NCBI GenBank assembly: GCA_037349105.1
Contig: JAYJMM010000104.1
Location: 3,816,001 to 3,880,000, forward strand
Length of the DNA: 64,000 nt
From: Limnomonas spitsbergensis
Taxonomy: Eukaryota > Chlorophyta > Chlorophyceae > Chlamydomonadales
Direction of reading: 5' to 3'
The notes below the pieces were generated by a model. It was not told the origin of the DNA. It made no database searches and worked only from the letters and a program-made list of their open reading frames with translations. The stretch's first letter is position 1, and every line of letters begins with the position of its first letter. The translations under genes and the position numbers were made by a program. Shown piece after piece: positions 29,845 through 42,400 of the stretch.

Positions 29845-32800
29845 TACTGCTGCTGTTGCTGTATCCTGGACGGACTGCAAGGGGACCCGAGGGTCGGATG
29901 TTGGCTTTGATTTCGTTCTTTTGCAGTCCACAGCTGAGCCTTGCTTACTCCAAATACAAGAAAATTGCCTAAAAGTTTACACTCCCCCCCCCCACACACA
30001 GATTTGTCCTGGCATATGTTGCTAAAAATGGCCAACACCCTGTTCTGTCTCAGGACATTTATCCCCCCCCTGACACAATTTGTCTTGGCACATCTTGCTA
30101 AAAGCGGCCAACACCCTTTGTAACTTTCTGCCTTGTCGAACCCTTGTGCTTCTTAGTTGTAGCCCCAATATTCACAAGCTCCCACTCCACACCTGTGACA
30201 GGCGGGTGACCGGGACCTGCTAGAGGGCGTGTCTTGGCGCTTGATGCCAGGCAACAGAGTCGGCCTCGTTGGGGCGAACGGGGCGGGGAAGAGCACGCTG
30301 CTGCGCTGCCTCACAGGCGTCCGCCAGGTGGGCCTAATAACCTCCCTGATACAGCCCACAGCAAGAGTATGCAGGGCGTAGCAATAGATTCACACCTAGG
30401 GGTTGTAGATTTGTGAAGCGCATGGGGCGCTGGCATGCGCATGGTGTGCCGGCACGCGCATGGGGCACCATCATGCGCATGGGGCGCTGGCATGCGCATG
30501 GGGCACCAGCATGCGCATGGTGTGCCGGCACGCGCATGGGGCACCAGCATGCGCATGGGGCACCAGCATGCGCATGGTGTGACGGCAAGCGCATGGGGCG
30601 CTGGCATGCGCATGGTGTGCCGGCACGCGCATGGGGCACCAGCATGCGCATGGGGCGCTGACATGCGCATGGTGTGCCGGCACGCGCATGGGGCATCAGC
30701 ATGCGCATGGGGCGCTGGCATGCGCATGGTGTGCCGGCACGCGCATGGGGCATCAGCATGTGCATGGCCAGCATGGGGCTTATGCCCGCTCACCAATTCA
30801 AGCACTCAAGAAAAACAAGATCACGCTAGAGAACTCACTGCCTCCTCTCCTCTCCGTTCCCTCCCCTGTCGCTGCTCCTCATCCTGACTCAATTCCGAGC
30901 ATGGCATCGGGCCTGCAGCGGGCACCTTCACGGTCTTTTCAGTATTTTCAGTGCTGGAAATCAAAATCGGACATCATGCACCGTGTTAATTTTTTCAGTC
31001 CCTGATGTTGCCCCCTCTAGGTGGATGCTGGCCGCATGGTGGTCGCTCCCCAAGTGGAACTGGGCTATTTGGAGCAAACCGCGGTCAGCGGCTCAGACAG
31101 GTCCGTCTGGGATGAGGCGCGGTCGCGCATGACAGACCTGCTGGAGGCGGAGGACGCGCTGGCCAAGGCAGCAGAGGCAATGGAGAGGGGTGAGAGGGTG
31201 TGTTTGGTGGGGGGAGAGGGGGGGGGGGAGGGTGAGTGGGGGGGGCGGTGGAGAGGTGTGGGAGGGTGTGGGGAGTGGGGGGGGCTGTGGAGAGGGTGTG
31301 TTTGGGGGGGGCAATGGAGAGGGGTGAGAGGGTGTGTGGGGGGTGGGGGGTGAGTGGGTGTGTGGGGGGGGGCGGTGGAGAGGGGTGGGAGTGGGTGTGT
31401 GTGTGTGGGGGGGGGGGGGGGGGGGGGTGGAGAGGGGTGAGAGGGTGGAGGTCTGGGGGTGGGGGTGGGGGGTGGGGGGGTGGAAGGGGGATGGAGAGGG
31501 GTGAGAGGGTGGAGGTGGGGGGAGAGGGGGGAGAGGGTGTGTGTGGGGGCAATGGAGAGGGGTGAGAGGGTGTGTGTGGGGGCAATGGAGAGGGGTGAGA
31601 GGATGGGGGTGGGGAATGGAGAGGGGTGAGAGGTTGGGGTTGGGGCAATGGAGAGGGGTGAGAGGGTGTGTGTGGGGGCAATGGAGAGGGGTGGGGGTGG
31701 GTGGGGGGGGGGGGGGGCGATGGAGAGGGGTGAGATGTTGGGGTTGGGGCAATGGAGAGGGGTGAGAGGGTGTGTGTGGGGGCAATGGAGAGGGGTGAGA
31801 GGTTGGGGTTGGGGCAATGGAGAGGGGTGAGAGGGTGGAGGTGGGAAGAGAGGGGGGGAGAGGGTGTGTGTGGGGGCAATGGAGAGGGGTGAGAGGTTGG
31901 GGTTGGGGCAATGGAGAGGGGTGAGAGGATGTGTGTGTGGGCAATGGAGAGGGGTGAGAGGGTGTGTGTGGGGGCAATGGAGAGGGGTGAGAGGTTGGGG
32001 TTGGGGCAATAGAGAGGGGTGAGAGGGTGTGTGGAGGGCAATGGAGAGGGGGAGGTCCAAACGTTGGCACAGTGGTATGCATGTATCAACTGAAGTACGA
32101 GCATGTCTAAACATCCAGACCTCCACACCCCCATACCTCCACTCATCCACATGGCACGCCACGCTCATTCATTATGACGATATCAGTCCTGAAATTGCCT
32201 CTGCCCGTCCGGATTCTTGGGTTTCCCTTTCCTGTCTGCAGCTTGCTGCTCCCCGCCTTGCTCCCTGGCTAGCCTCACAAAGCATTGTTTTTTTGTCAGG
32301 CTTCCCTCTGAGCGCTCGTCTCCCGCTCCTGCTGCTATACATCCACACGTCCACACCTCCATACCTCCCGCTCCTATCGCTATACATCCACACCTCCCCA
32401 CATTCACACCTCCATACCTCCCGCTCCTGTTGCTATACATCCACACCTCCATACCTCCATACCTCTCGCCCCTATTGTTATACCTCCACACTTCCACACC
32501 TTCAAACCTCCATACCTCCCGTTCCTATTGCTATACCTTCACACCTCCACACCCCCACACCTCCATACCTCCCGCTCCTATTGCTATACGTCCACACCTC
32601 CATACCTCCTGCTCCTATTGCTATACCTCCACACCTCAACACCTTCACACATCCATACCTCCCGCTCCTATTACTATACCTCCACACCTCAACACCTTCA
32701 CAAATCCATACCTCCTGCTCCTATTGCTTTACATCCACACCTCCACATCTCCATACCTCCCGCTCCTATTGCTATACCTCCACACCTCTACACCTTCACA

Positions 32801-33452
32801 CATCCATACCTCCCGCTCCTATTGCTATACCTCCACACCTCCACACCCCCATACCTCCCCCTCCTGCTGCAGGCGACCCCTTGGCCGGTGAGATGAAGGC
32901 GACGGCCAATGACGCCTATGAGGCTGCCGGCGGACCCACTGCTGACAAGGCAGTGGCCAACGTTTTGACCGGCCTGGGGTTCCCAATGGAGCAGTACGAA
33001 AAGAAGTGCAGCGAGTTCAGCGGTGGCTGGCAGGTGTGCAGTGCTGGGGGGGTAGGTACGTGGCGTGGGAGGAGAGATGGTGCGTGGTGCAGGCAGGGGG
33101 GAGGGTAGGTGCATGGTGAAGGGAAGGGGGGGGAGGGGGTCGAGGTAGGGGTGCAGGGGGGAGGGGGAGGTATGAGGCGTGGGAGGAGAGCTGGTGTGTG
33201 GTGCAGGCAGTTGGGAGGGTAGGTGCATGGTGAAGGGTGGGGGGGCAGGGGAGGGGTGCAAGATGGGGTGGATGGCAGGGGCGGGGGGATAGCCCTTAAG
33301 GTCTTTAGTATCCAGGATGGCCTCTGATGCCCCTAAATAGCGATATCCTGGCAGAATGACAGGTGACGTGATGCAATGGTTCGAGGCAGTGATGCACACA
33401 TAGGGGATGGCTCCCAATGTCTTTAGTATCCAGGGTGGCACAAGATACCCTG

Positions 33453-33484
<32 letters not shown>

Positions 33485-36400
33485 CAGATTTCTGTCCCTC
33501 TCTCTCTCGCTCTCTTGCTGTCTCTCCTCGTCCCCCCCCCCCTGTGCCCTAAATGTCCACTTACCCATGTGTGTGCACATGAGGATTGCGCTGTCTCTCC
33601 TCGCCCCCCCCCCCCCCCCTGTGCCCTAAATGTTTACTTACCCATGTGTGTGCAGATGAGGATTGCGCTGTCTCTCCTCGCCCCCCCCCCCTGTGCCCTA
33701 AATGTCCACTTACCCATGTGTGTGCAGATGAGGATTGCGCTGTCTCTCCTCGCCCCCCCCCCCCCCCCTGTGCCCTAAATGTCCACTTACCCATGTGTGT
33801 GCAGATGAGGATTGCGCTGTCTCTCCTCGCCCCCCCCCCCCCCCCCCTGTGCCCTAAATGTCCACTTACCCATGTGTGTGCAGATGAGGATTGCGCTGTC
33901 TCTCCTCGCCCCCCCCTCCTGTGCCCTAAATGTCCACTTACCCATGTGTGTGCAGATGAGGATTGCGCTGTCTCTCCTCGCCCCCCCCCCCCCCCTGTGC
34001 CCTAAATGTCCACTTACCCATGTGTGTGCACATGAGGATTGCGCTGTCTCTCCTCGCCCCCCCCCCCCTGTGCCCTAAATGTCCACTTACCCATGTGTGT
34101 GCAGATGAGGATTGCGCTGTCTCTCCTCGCCCCCCCCCCCTGTGCCCTAAATGTCCACTTACCCATGTGTGTGCAGATGAGGATTGCGCTGTCTCTCCTC
34201 GCCCCCCCCCCCTGTGCCCTAAATGTCCACTTACCCATGTGTGTGCAGATGAGGATTGCGCTGTCTCTCCTCGCCCCCCCCTCCTGTGCCCTAAATGTCC
34301 ACTTACCCATGTGTGTGCAGATGAGGATTGCGCTGTCTCTCCTCGCCCCCCCCCCCCCCCCTGTGCCCTAAATGTCCACTTACCCATGTGTGTGCAGATG
34401 AGGATTGCGCTGTCTCTCCTCGCCCCCCCCCCCCCCCCTGTGCCCTAAATGTCCACTTACCCATGTGTGTGCAGATGAGGATTGCGCTGTCTCTCATCGC
34501 CCCCCCCCCCCCTGTGCCCTAAATGTCCACTTACCCATGTGTGTGCAGATGAGGATTGCGCTGTCTCTCCTCGCCCCCCCCCCCTGTGCCCTAAATGTCC
34601 ACTTACCCATGTGTGTGCAGATGAGGATTGCGCTGTCTCTCCTCGCCCCCCCCCCCCTGTGCCCTAAATGTCCACTTACCCATGTGTGTGCAGATGAGGA
34701 TTGCGCTGTCTCTCCTCGCCCCCCCCCCCTGTGCCCTAAATGTCCACTTACCCATGTGTGTGCAGATGAGGATTGCGCTGTCTCTCCTCGCCCCCCCCCC
34801 CCTGTGCCCTAAATGTCCACTTACCCATGTGTGTGCAGATGAGGATTGCGCTGTCTCTCCTCGCCCCCCCCCCCCCCTGTGCCCTAAATGTCCACTTACC
34901 CATGTGTGTGCAGATGAGGATTGCGCTGTCTCTCCTCGCCCCCCCCCCCTGTGCCCTAAATGTCCACTTACCCATGTGTGTGCAGATGAGGATTGCGCTG
35001 TCTCTCCTCGCCCCCTCCCCCTGTGCCCTAAATGTCCACTTACCCATGTGTGTGCAGATGAGGATTGTGCTGTCTCTCCTCGCCCCCCCCCCCCCTGTGC
35101 CCTAAATGTCCACTTACCCATGTGTGTGCAGATGAGGATTGCGCTGTCTCTCCTCGCCCCCCCCCCCTGTGCCCTAAATGTCCACTTACCCATGTGTGTG
35201 CAGATGAGGATTGCGCTGTCTCTCCTCGCCCCCCCCCCCCCCCCTGTGCCCTAAATGTCCACTTACCCATGTGTGTGCAGATGAGGATTGCGCTGTCTCT
35301 CCTCGCCCCCCCCCCCCTGTGCCCTAAATGTCCACTTACCCATGTGTGTGCAGATGAGGATTGCGCTGTCTCTCCTCGCCCCCCCCCCCTGTGCCCTAAA
35401 TGTCCACTTACCCATGTGTGTGCAGATGAGGATTGCGCTGTCTCTCCTCGCCCCCCCCCCCCCACCTGTGCCCTAAATGTCCACTTACCCATGTGTGTGC
35501 AGATGAGGATTGCGCTGTCTCTCCTCGCCCCCCCCCCCCTGTGCCCTAAATGTCCAGTTACCCATGTGTGTGCAGATGAGGATTGCGCTGTCTCTCCTCG
35601 CCCCCCCCCCCTGTGCCCTAAATGTCCACTTACCCATGTGTGTGCAGATGAGGATTGCGCTGTCTCTCCTCGCCCCTCCCCCTGTGTCCTAAATGTCCAC
35701 TTACCCATGTGTGTGCAGATGAGGATTGCGCTGTCTCTCCTCGCCCCCCCCCCCCCCTGTGCCCTAAATGTCCACTTACCCATGTGTGTGCACATGAGGA
35801 TTGTGCTGTCTCTCCTCGCCCCCCCCCCCCTGTGCCCTAAATGTCCACTTACCCATGTGTGTGCAGATGAGGATTGCGCTGTCTCTCCTCGCTCCCCCCC
35901 CCCTGTGCCCTAAATGTCCACTTACCCATGTGTGTGCAGATGAGGATTGCGCTGTCTCTCCTCGCCCCCCCCCCCCCCCCCCTGTGCCCTAAATGTCCAC
36001 TTACCCATGTGTGTGCACATGAGGATTGCGCTGTCTCTCCTCGCCCCCCCCCCCCCCCCTGTGCCCTAAATGTCCACTTACCCATGTGTGTGCAGATGAG
36101 GATTGCGCTGTCTCTCCTCGCCCCCCCCCCCTGTGCCCTAAATGTCCACTTACCCATGTGTGTGCAGATGAGGATTGCGCTGTCTCTCCTCGCCCCCCCC
36201 CCCCCGCTGTGCCCTAAATGTCCACTTACCCATGTGTGTGCAGATGAGGATTGCGCTGTCTCTCCTCGCCCCCCCCCCCTGTGCCCTAAATGTCCACTTA
36301 CCCATGTGTGTGCAGATGAGGATTGCGCTGTCTCTCCTCGCCCCCCCCCCCTGTGCCCTAAATGTCCACTTACCCATGTGTGTGCAGATGAGGATTGCGC

Positions 36401-39400
36401 TGTCTCTCCTCGCCCCCCCCCCCCTGTGCCCTAAATGTCCACTTACCCATGTGTGTGCAGATGAGGATTGCGCTGTCTCTCCTCGCCCCCCCCCCCTGTG
36501 CCCTAAATGTCCACTTACCCATGTGTGTGCAGATGAGGATTGCGCTGTCTCTCCTCGCCCCCCCCCCCCTGTGCCCTAAATGTCCACTTACCCATGTGTG
36601 TGCAGATGAGGATTGCGCTGTCTCTCCTCGCCCCCCCCCCCTGTGCCCTAAATGTCCACTTACCCATGTGTGTGCAGATGAGGATTGCGCTGTCTCTCCT
36701 CGCCCCCCCCCCCCTGTGCCCTAAATGTCCACTTACCCATGTGTAGGCAGATGAGGATTGCGCTGTCTCTCCTCGCCCCCCCCCCCCCTGTGCCCTAAAT
36801 GTCCACTTAACCATGTGTGTGCAGATGAGGATTGCGCTGTCTCTCCTCGCCCCCCCCCCCCTGTGCCCTAAATGTCCACTTACCCATGTGTGTGCAGATG
36901 AGGATTGCGCTGTCTCTCCTCGCCCCCCCCCCCCTGTGCCCTAAATGTCCACTTACCCATGTGTGTGCAGATGAGGATTGTGCTGTCTCTCCTCGCCCCC
37001 CCCCCCCCTGTGCCCTAAATGTCCACTTACCCATGTGTGTGCAGATGAGGATTGCGCTGTCTCTCCTCGCCCCCCCCCCCCTGTGCCCTAAATGTCCACT
37101 TACCCATGTGTGTGCAGATGAGGATTGCGCTGTCTCTCCTCGCCCCCCCCCCCCCCCCTGTGCCCTAAATGTCCACTTACCCATGTGTGTGCAGATGAGG
37201 ATTGCGCTGTCTCTCCTCGCCCCCCCCCCCCCTGTGCCCTAAATGTCCACTTACCCATGTGTGTGCAGATGAGGATTGCGCTGTCTCTCCTCGCCCCCCC
37301 CCCCTGTGCCCTAAATGTCCACTTACCCATGTGTGTGCAGATGAGGATTGCGCTGTCTCTCCTCGCCCCCCCCCCCCTGTGCCCTAAATGTCCACTTACC
37401 CATGTGTGTGCAGATGAGGATTGCGCTGTCTCTCCTCGCCCCCCCCCCCCCCCCTGTGCCCTAAATGTCCACTTACCCATGTGTGTGCAGATGAGGATTG
37501 CGCTGTCTCTCCTCGCCCCCCCCCCCCCTGTGCCCTAAATGTCCAGTTACCCATGTGTGTGCAGATGAGGATTGCGCTGTCTCTCCTCGCCCCCCCCCCC
37601 CTGTGCCCTAAATGTCCACTTACCCATGTGTGTGCAGATGAGGATTGCGCTGTCTCTCCTCGCCCCTCCCCCTGTGCCCTAAATGTCCACTTACCCATGT
37701 GTGTGCAGATGAGGATTGCGCTGTCTCTCCTCGCCCCCCCCCCCCCCTGTGCCCTAAATGTCCACTTACCCATGTGTGTGCACATGAGGATTGTGCTGTC
37801 TCTCCTCGCCCCCCCCCCCCTGTGCCCTAAATGTCCACTTACCCATGTGTGTGCAGATGAGGATTGCGCTGTTTCTCCTCGCTCCCCCCCCCTGTGCCCT
37901 AAATGTCCACTTACCCATGTGTGTGCAGATGAGGATTGCGCTGTCTCTCCTCGCCCCCCCCCCCCCCCTGTGCCCTAAATGTCCACTTACCCATGTGTGT
38001 GCACATGAGGATTGCGCTGTCTCTCCTCGCCCCCCCCCCCCCTGTGCCCTAAATGTCCACTTAACCATGTGTGTGCAGATGAGGATTGCGCTGTCTCTCC
38101 TCGCCCCCCCCCCCCTGTGCCCTAAATGTCCACTTACCCATGTGTGTGCAGATGAGGATTGCGCTGTCTCTCCTCGCCCCCCCCCCCCCCGCTGTGCCCT
38201 AAATGTCCACTTACCCATGTGTGTGCAGATGAGGATTGCGCTGTCTCTCCTCGCCCCCCCCCCCTGTGCCCTAAATGTCCACTTACCCATGTGTGTGCAG
38301 ATGAGGATTGCGCTGTCTCTCCTCGCCCCCCCCCCCCCCTGTGCCCTAAATGTCCAGTTACCCATGTGTGTGCAGATGAGGATTGCGCTGTCTCTCCTCG
38401 CCCCCCCCCCCCTGTGCCCTAAATGTCCACTTACCCATGTGTGTGCAGATGAGGATTGCGCTGTCTCTCCTCGCCCCTCCCCCTGTGCCCTAAATGTCCA
38501 CTTACCCATGTGTGTGCAGATGAGGATTGCGCTGTCTCTCCTCGCCCCCCCCCCCCCCTGTGCCCTAAATGTCCACTTACCCATGTGTGTGCACATGAGG
38601 ATTGTGCTGTCTCTCCTCGCCCCCCCCCCCCCTGTGCCCTAAATGTCCACTTACCCATGTGTGTGCAGATGAGGATTGCGCTGTCTCTCCTCGCTCCCCC
38701 CCCCTGTGCCCTAAATGTCCACTTACCCATGTGTGTGCAGATGAGGATTGCGCTGTCTCTCCTCGCCCCCCCCCCCCCCCTGTGCCCTAAATGTCCACTT
38801 ACCCATGTGTGTGCACATGAGGATTGCGCTGTCTCTCCTCGCCCCCCCCCCCCCTGTGCCCTAAATGTCCACTTAACCATGTGTGTGCAGATGAGGATTG
38901 CGCTGTCTCTCCTCGCCCCCCCCCCCCTGTGCCCTAAATGTCCACTTACCCATGTGTGTGCAGATGAGGATTGCGCTGTCTCTCCTCGCCCCCCCCCCCC
39001 CCGCTGTGCCCTAAATGTCCACTTACCCATGTGTGTGCAGATGAGGATTGCGCTGTCTCTCCTCGCCCCCCCCCCTGTGCCCTAAATGTCCACTTACCCA
39101 TGTGTGTGCAGATGAGGATTGCGCTGTCTCTCCTCGCCCCCCCCCCCCCTGTGCCCTAAATGTCCACTTACCCATGTGTGTGCAGATGAGGATTGCGCTG
39201 TCTCTCCTCGCCCCCCCCCCCTGTGCCCTAAATGTCCACTTACCCATGTGTGTGCAGATGAGGATTGCACTGTCTCTCCTCGCCCCCCCCCCCTGTGCCC
39301 TAAATGTCCACTTACCCATGTGTGTGCAGATGAGGATTGCGCTGTCTCTCCTCGCCCCCCCCCCCCTGTGCCCTAAATGTCCACTTACCCATGTGTGTGC

Positions 39401-42400
39401 AGATGAGGATTGCGCTGTCTCTCCTCGCCCCCCCCCCCCCTGTGCCCTAAATGTCCACTTACCCATGTGTGTGCAGATGAGGATTGCGCTGTCTCTCCTC
39501 GCCCCCCCCCCCCCCCCTGTGCCCTAAATGTCCACTTACCCATGTGTGTGCAGATGAGGATTGCGCTGTCTCTCCTCGCCCCCCCCCCCCTGTGCCCTAA
39601 ATGTCCACTTACCCATGTGTGTGCAGATGAGGATTGCGCTGTCTCTCCTCGCCCCCCCCCCCCTGTGCCCTAAATGTCCACTTACCCATGTGTGTGCAGA
39701 TGAGGATTGCGCTGTCTCTCCTCGCCCCCCCCCCCCCTGTGCCCTAAATGTCGACTTACCATGTGTGTGCAGATGAGGATTGCGCTGTCTCTCCTCGCCC
39801 CCCCCCCCCCCTTGTGCCCTAAATGTCCACTTACCCATGTGTGTGCAGATGAGGATTGCGCTGTCTCTCCTCGCCCCCCCCCCCCTGTGCCCTAAATGTC
39901 CACTTACCCATGTGTGTGCAGATGAGGATTGCGCTGTCTCTCCTCGCCCCCCCCCCCCCCCTGTGCCCTAAATGTCCACTTACCCATGTGTGTGCAGATG
40001 AGGATTGCGTTGGCTCGCCTGTTGCTGAGCCCTGCTGGTCAGAGCGCAAACTCCAGCGGCGGCGGCGGTCTGCTGCTGTTGGTGAGGGGACCAGCAGGGG
40101 GCGTGGGTGGGGGGGGGGCTATGGAAAATTGCTGTGGCAGGTTGCTGCTGTTGGTGTGGGGACTTGGGGGTCGAGGGGGAGGGGGGCGAGGGGGGGCTAT
40201 GGATATCGTCTGTGGCAGGTTGCTCTTGTTGGGAAGGGGACCTTTGGTGTCCACCTTCAGCAGGCTGCCCCACGGCCACCACACGTTTGATTGGATACAA
40301 ACCTGGACCAGCCTTCGGCAGGCAGCCTAAGCAGCGTGGGTAACCACAGCCGGGGCCTCGGGCCGGAGCCCAGAGTGTAGCCGAGATGTAGCCTGGTCAC
40401 GGAAATAGGAACGCCCTGAACCCTGAACCCTGCCCTCATGGTACGAGCTTACCGGCCACCTAGGCAGTGTGGCCATAATCCAGGGTTCAAGCTGATATGC
40501 ACTAAACCCTGCCCTCATAGGACGAGCCCACCAACCACCTGGACAGTGCCGCCATCAAATGGCTAGGCTCCTTCCTGCGGGCTTCCAGCGGGACCTTTGT
40601 GATTGTGTCGCACGACGAGCAGCTGCTGCAAGATGCTTGTGACCACATTGTGGAGGTGCGGGAGAGGCAGCGGGGGGGAAGGGGGTCCATGGCTTGGCGA
40701 TTTTGAGGCTTAGGGGAGAGGCAGGTGGGTGGGTATGTCTCGGCGATTTAAAAGCTTATTTTCTCCTAGGCTTGCGACCACGTTATTGAGGTGCGGGAAA
40801 GGTAAGCACATATCTCGACGATTGGAAAGCTTGTTTTCTCCCATGAAGTTCGTTTCTGAGAAGTCCCTCTGGTTTTTAATGTTTGTGGAATGCCGCATTT
40901 TATGTAGATACCGTTAGTTTGCGTCAGTTTTCCATAGTGTGCGGGCCAGAGCACCTGAAGGGTTCCCATGGGGGGCCGCTGGGGGACCTGTGTTATAAAA
41001 TTGGTACGAGCTGCACTGCCACTAGGACATCTTGTACAAGGTGTCTTAGTGGCAGTGCAGCTCGTTCCAATATTCTCACAACCTGACATCGAGATTGGCC
41101 TACGACCAGTGGCTCCAGCAGCAGCGCCAGTGCTTACTTTCTGGTGACTCAGCTGCATATCAGCTACAACCCGGCTTCCCACCAGAGGCCCCAGGTGTGG
41201 TGGCCAGCCAGGCTGCTTGGGCCGCTGGCCGTAGGCCGGTCCAGGTTTCGTCCCAATCGGGCCTCTGACGGTCGCAGGGGGATTGTTGATGGCGGCCTCG
41301 TTGCGAAATAAAGGAAACACTGATCAGGGCGTGCTGCTCGAGGCCCCCTCGGCCCTGGGCCTTGATGTGACTGAAGTGATGTGACTAGGCCTCTGTCTAT
41401 CCCTTTCGCAAAAGGCTGTGGGTGGTTGCGTCAAATCTGTAACAACGACTGAAGGGAGCTTAAGATGATTGTTTCCAGAAGCTGTGTTGCACATGTGTAT
41501 TGGGGGGGAGGGGGGCTCATGCTGTGCTGTAGCATGCCTGCACCTGCCTGAATGGGTCGCGGCCAGGGTTTAGGGTTCAGAGAAGGCGGCAGCGCCAGAA
41601 GTGATTGGGTCCCCGTCATAACGTGTGCTACTGTGCTCGCTGAGGAGGAGCGGTGGATGCCCATGGCCAACAGACGGCCCTAAACCCTTAACCCTGAACC
41701 CTAAACAGAGGGCCTTGAACCCTAAACAGAGGGCCAGGAACCCTAAACAGAGGGCCAGGAACCCCTAACCCTTAAGCCTAAATCTTGTTGCTCATCGATG
41801 ATTGCCGATCCCCACTTTTTTTGTTACTCGTATTACTCCTCCGCCCGCATGGTGAAGGGTGTGAAGCTACATCACTTCTCTGGGAAGTACAGTTGGGTTT
41901 TTATTACCCTTTTACACTCAGGCTATTCATATCACTCATCCGCTGGCCAAGTTTGAGGCAAGACGCCACACTGCATCTCTGAGAATAACAAGGAGGAAAT
42001 TACGAATATGGTCACTCCTCTCACTCTTATCGCTCCTCCCCTTGCCGGGGCAAGGAACTGCACCGCACCGCTTCTTCGGGAGGAACAAAATGGGATTTTA
42101 TTACCTCGATCACTCATCTCACTCACATCACTCCTCTGTTTGCTAGGTTTGGGGCAAGAGGCTGCACCGCTTGACTGGGAATTGCAATAAAGGGGTTGTA
42201 TCAGGCTGTGAACTTGTCTCACCTTTCATCACTCCTTTCTTTGCCATATCCGGGACAAGAAGCTGTGTCACTTCTCTGAAATTACATGATTTATATTACT
42301 CGGATCACTCCTCTCACTCATATCACCCTCACACTTTTATCACTCCTTCGTTTGCCAGGTTTGGGGCAAGAAGCTGCACCACTTCTCTGCGAATAGTACA

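Noticed and set aside
29760..29972. Poly-leucine ORF
   Set aside because: CTG trinucleotide repeat inside an intron.
30311..30887. Ala/Cys/His-rich ORFs on both strands
   Set aside because: 19-bp minisatellite in ABC-F intron 2.
31065..32168. 367-aa His/Pro-rich minus-strand ORF
   Set aside because: Complement of the G-rich exon-3 donor array inside an ABC-F intron.
33538..39970. Dozens of long Pro/Cys-rich ORFs on both strands (repeats of [20 protein letters not shown])
   Set aside because: They are readings of the ~73-bp intron array; period and C-run variation create open frames, and the flanking ABC-F exons join exactly across the array.
33535..39997. CRISPR-like array
   Set aside because: Direct tandem repeats without variable spacers, in a eukaryotic intron.
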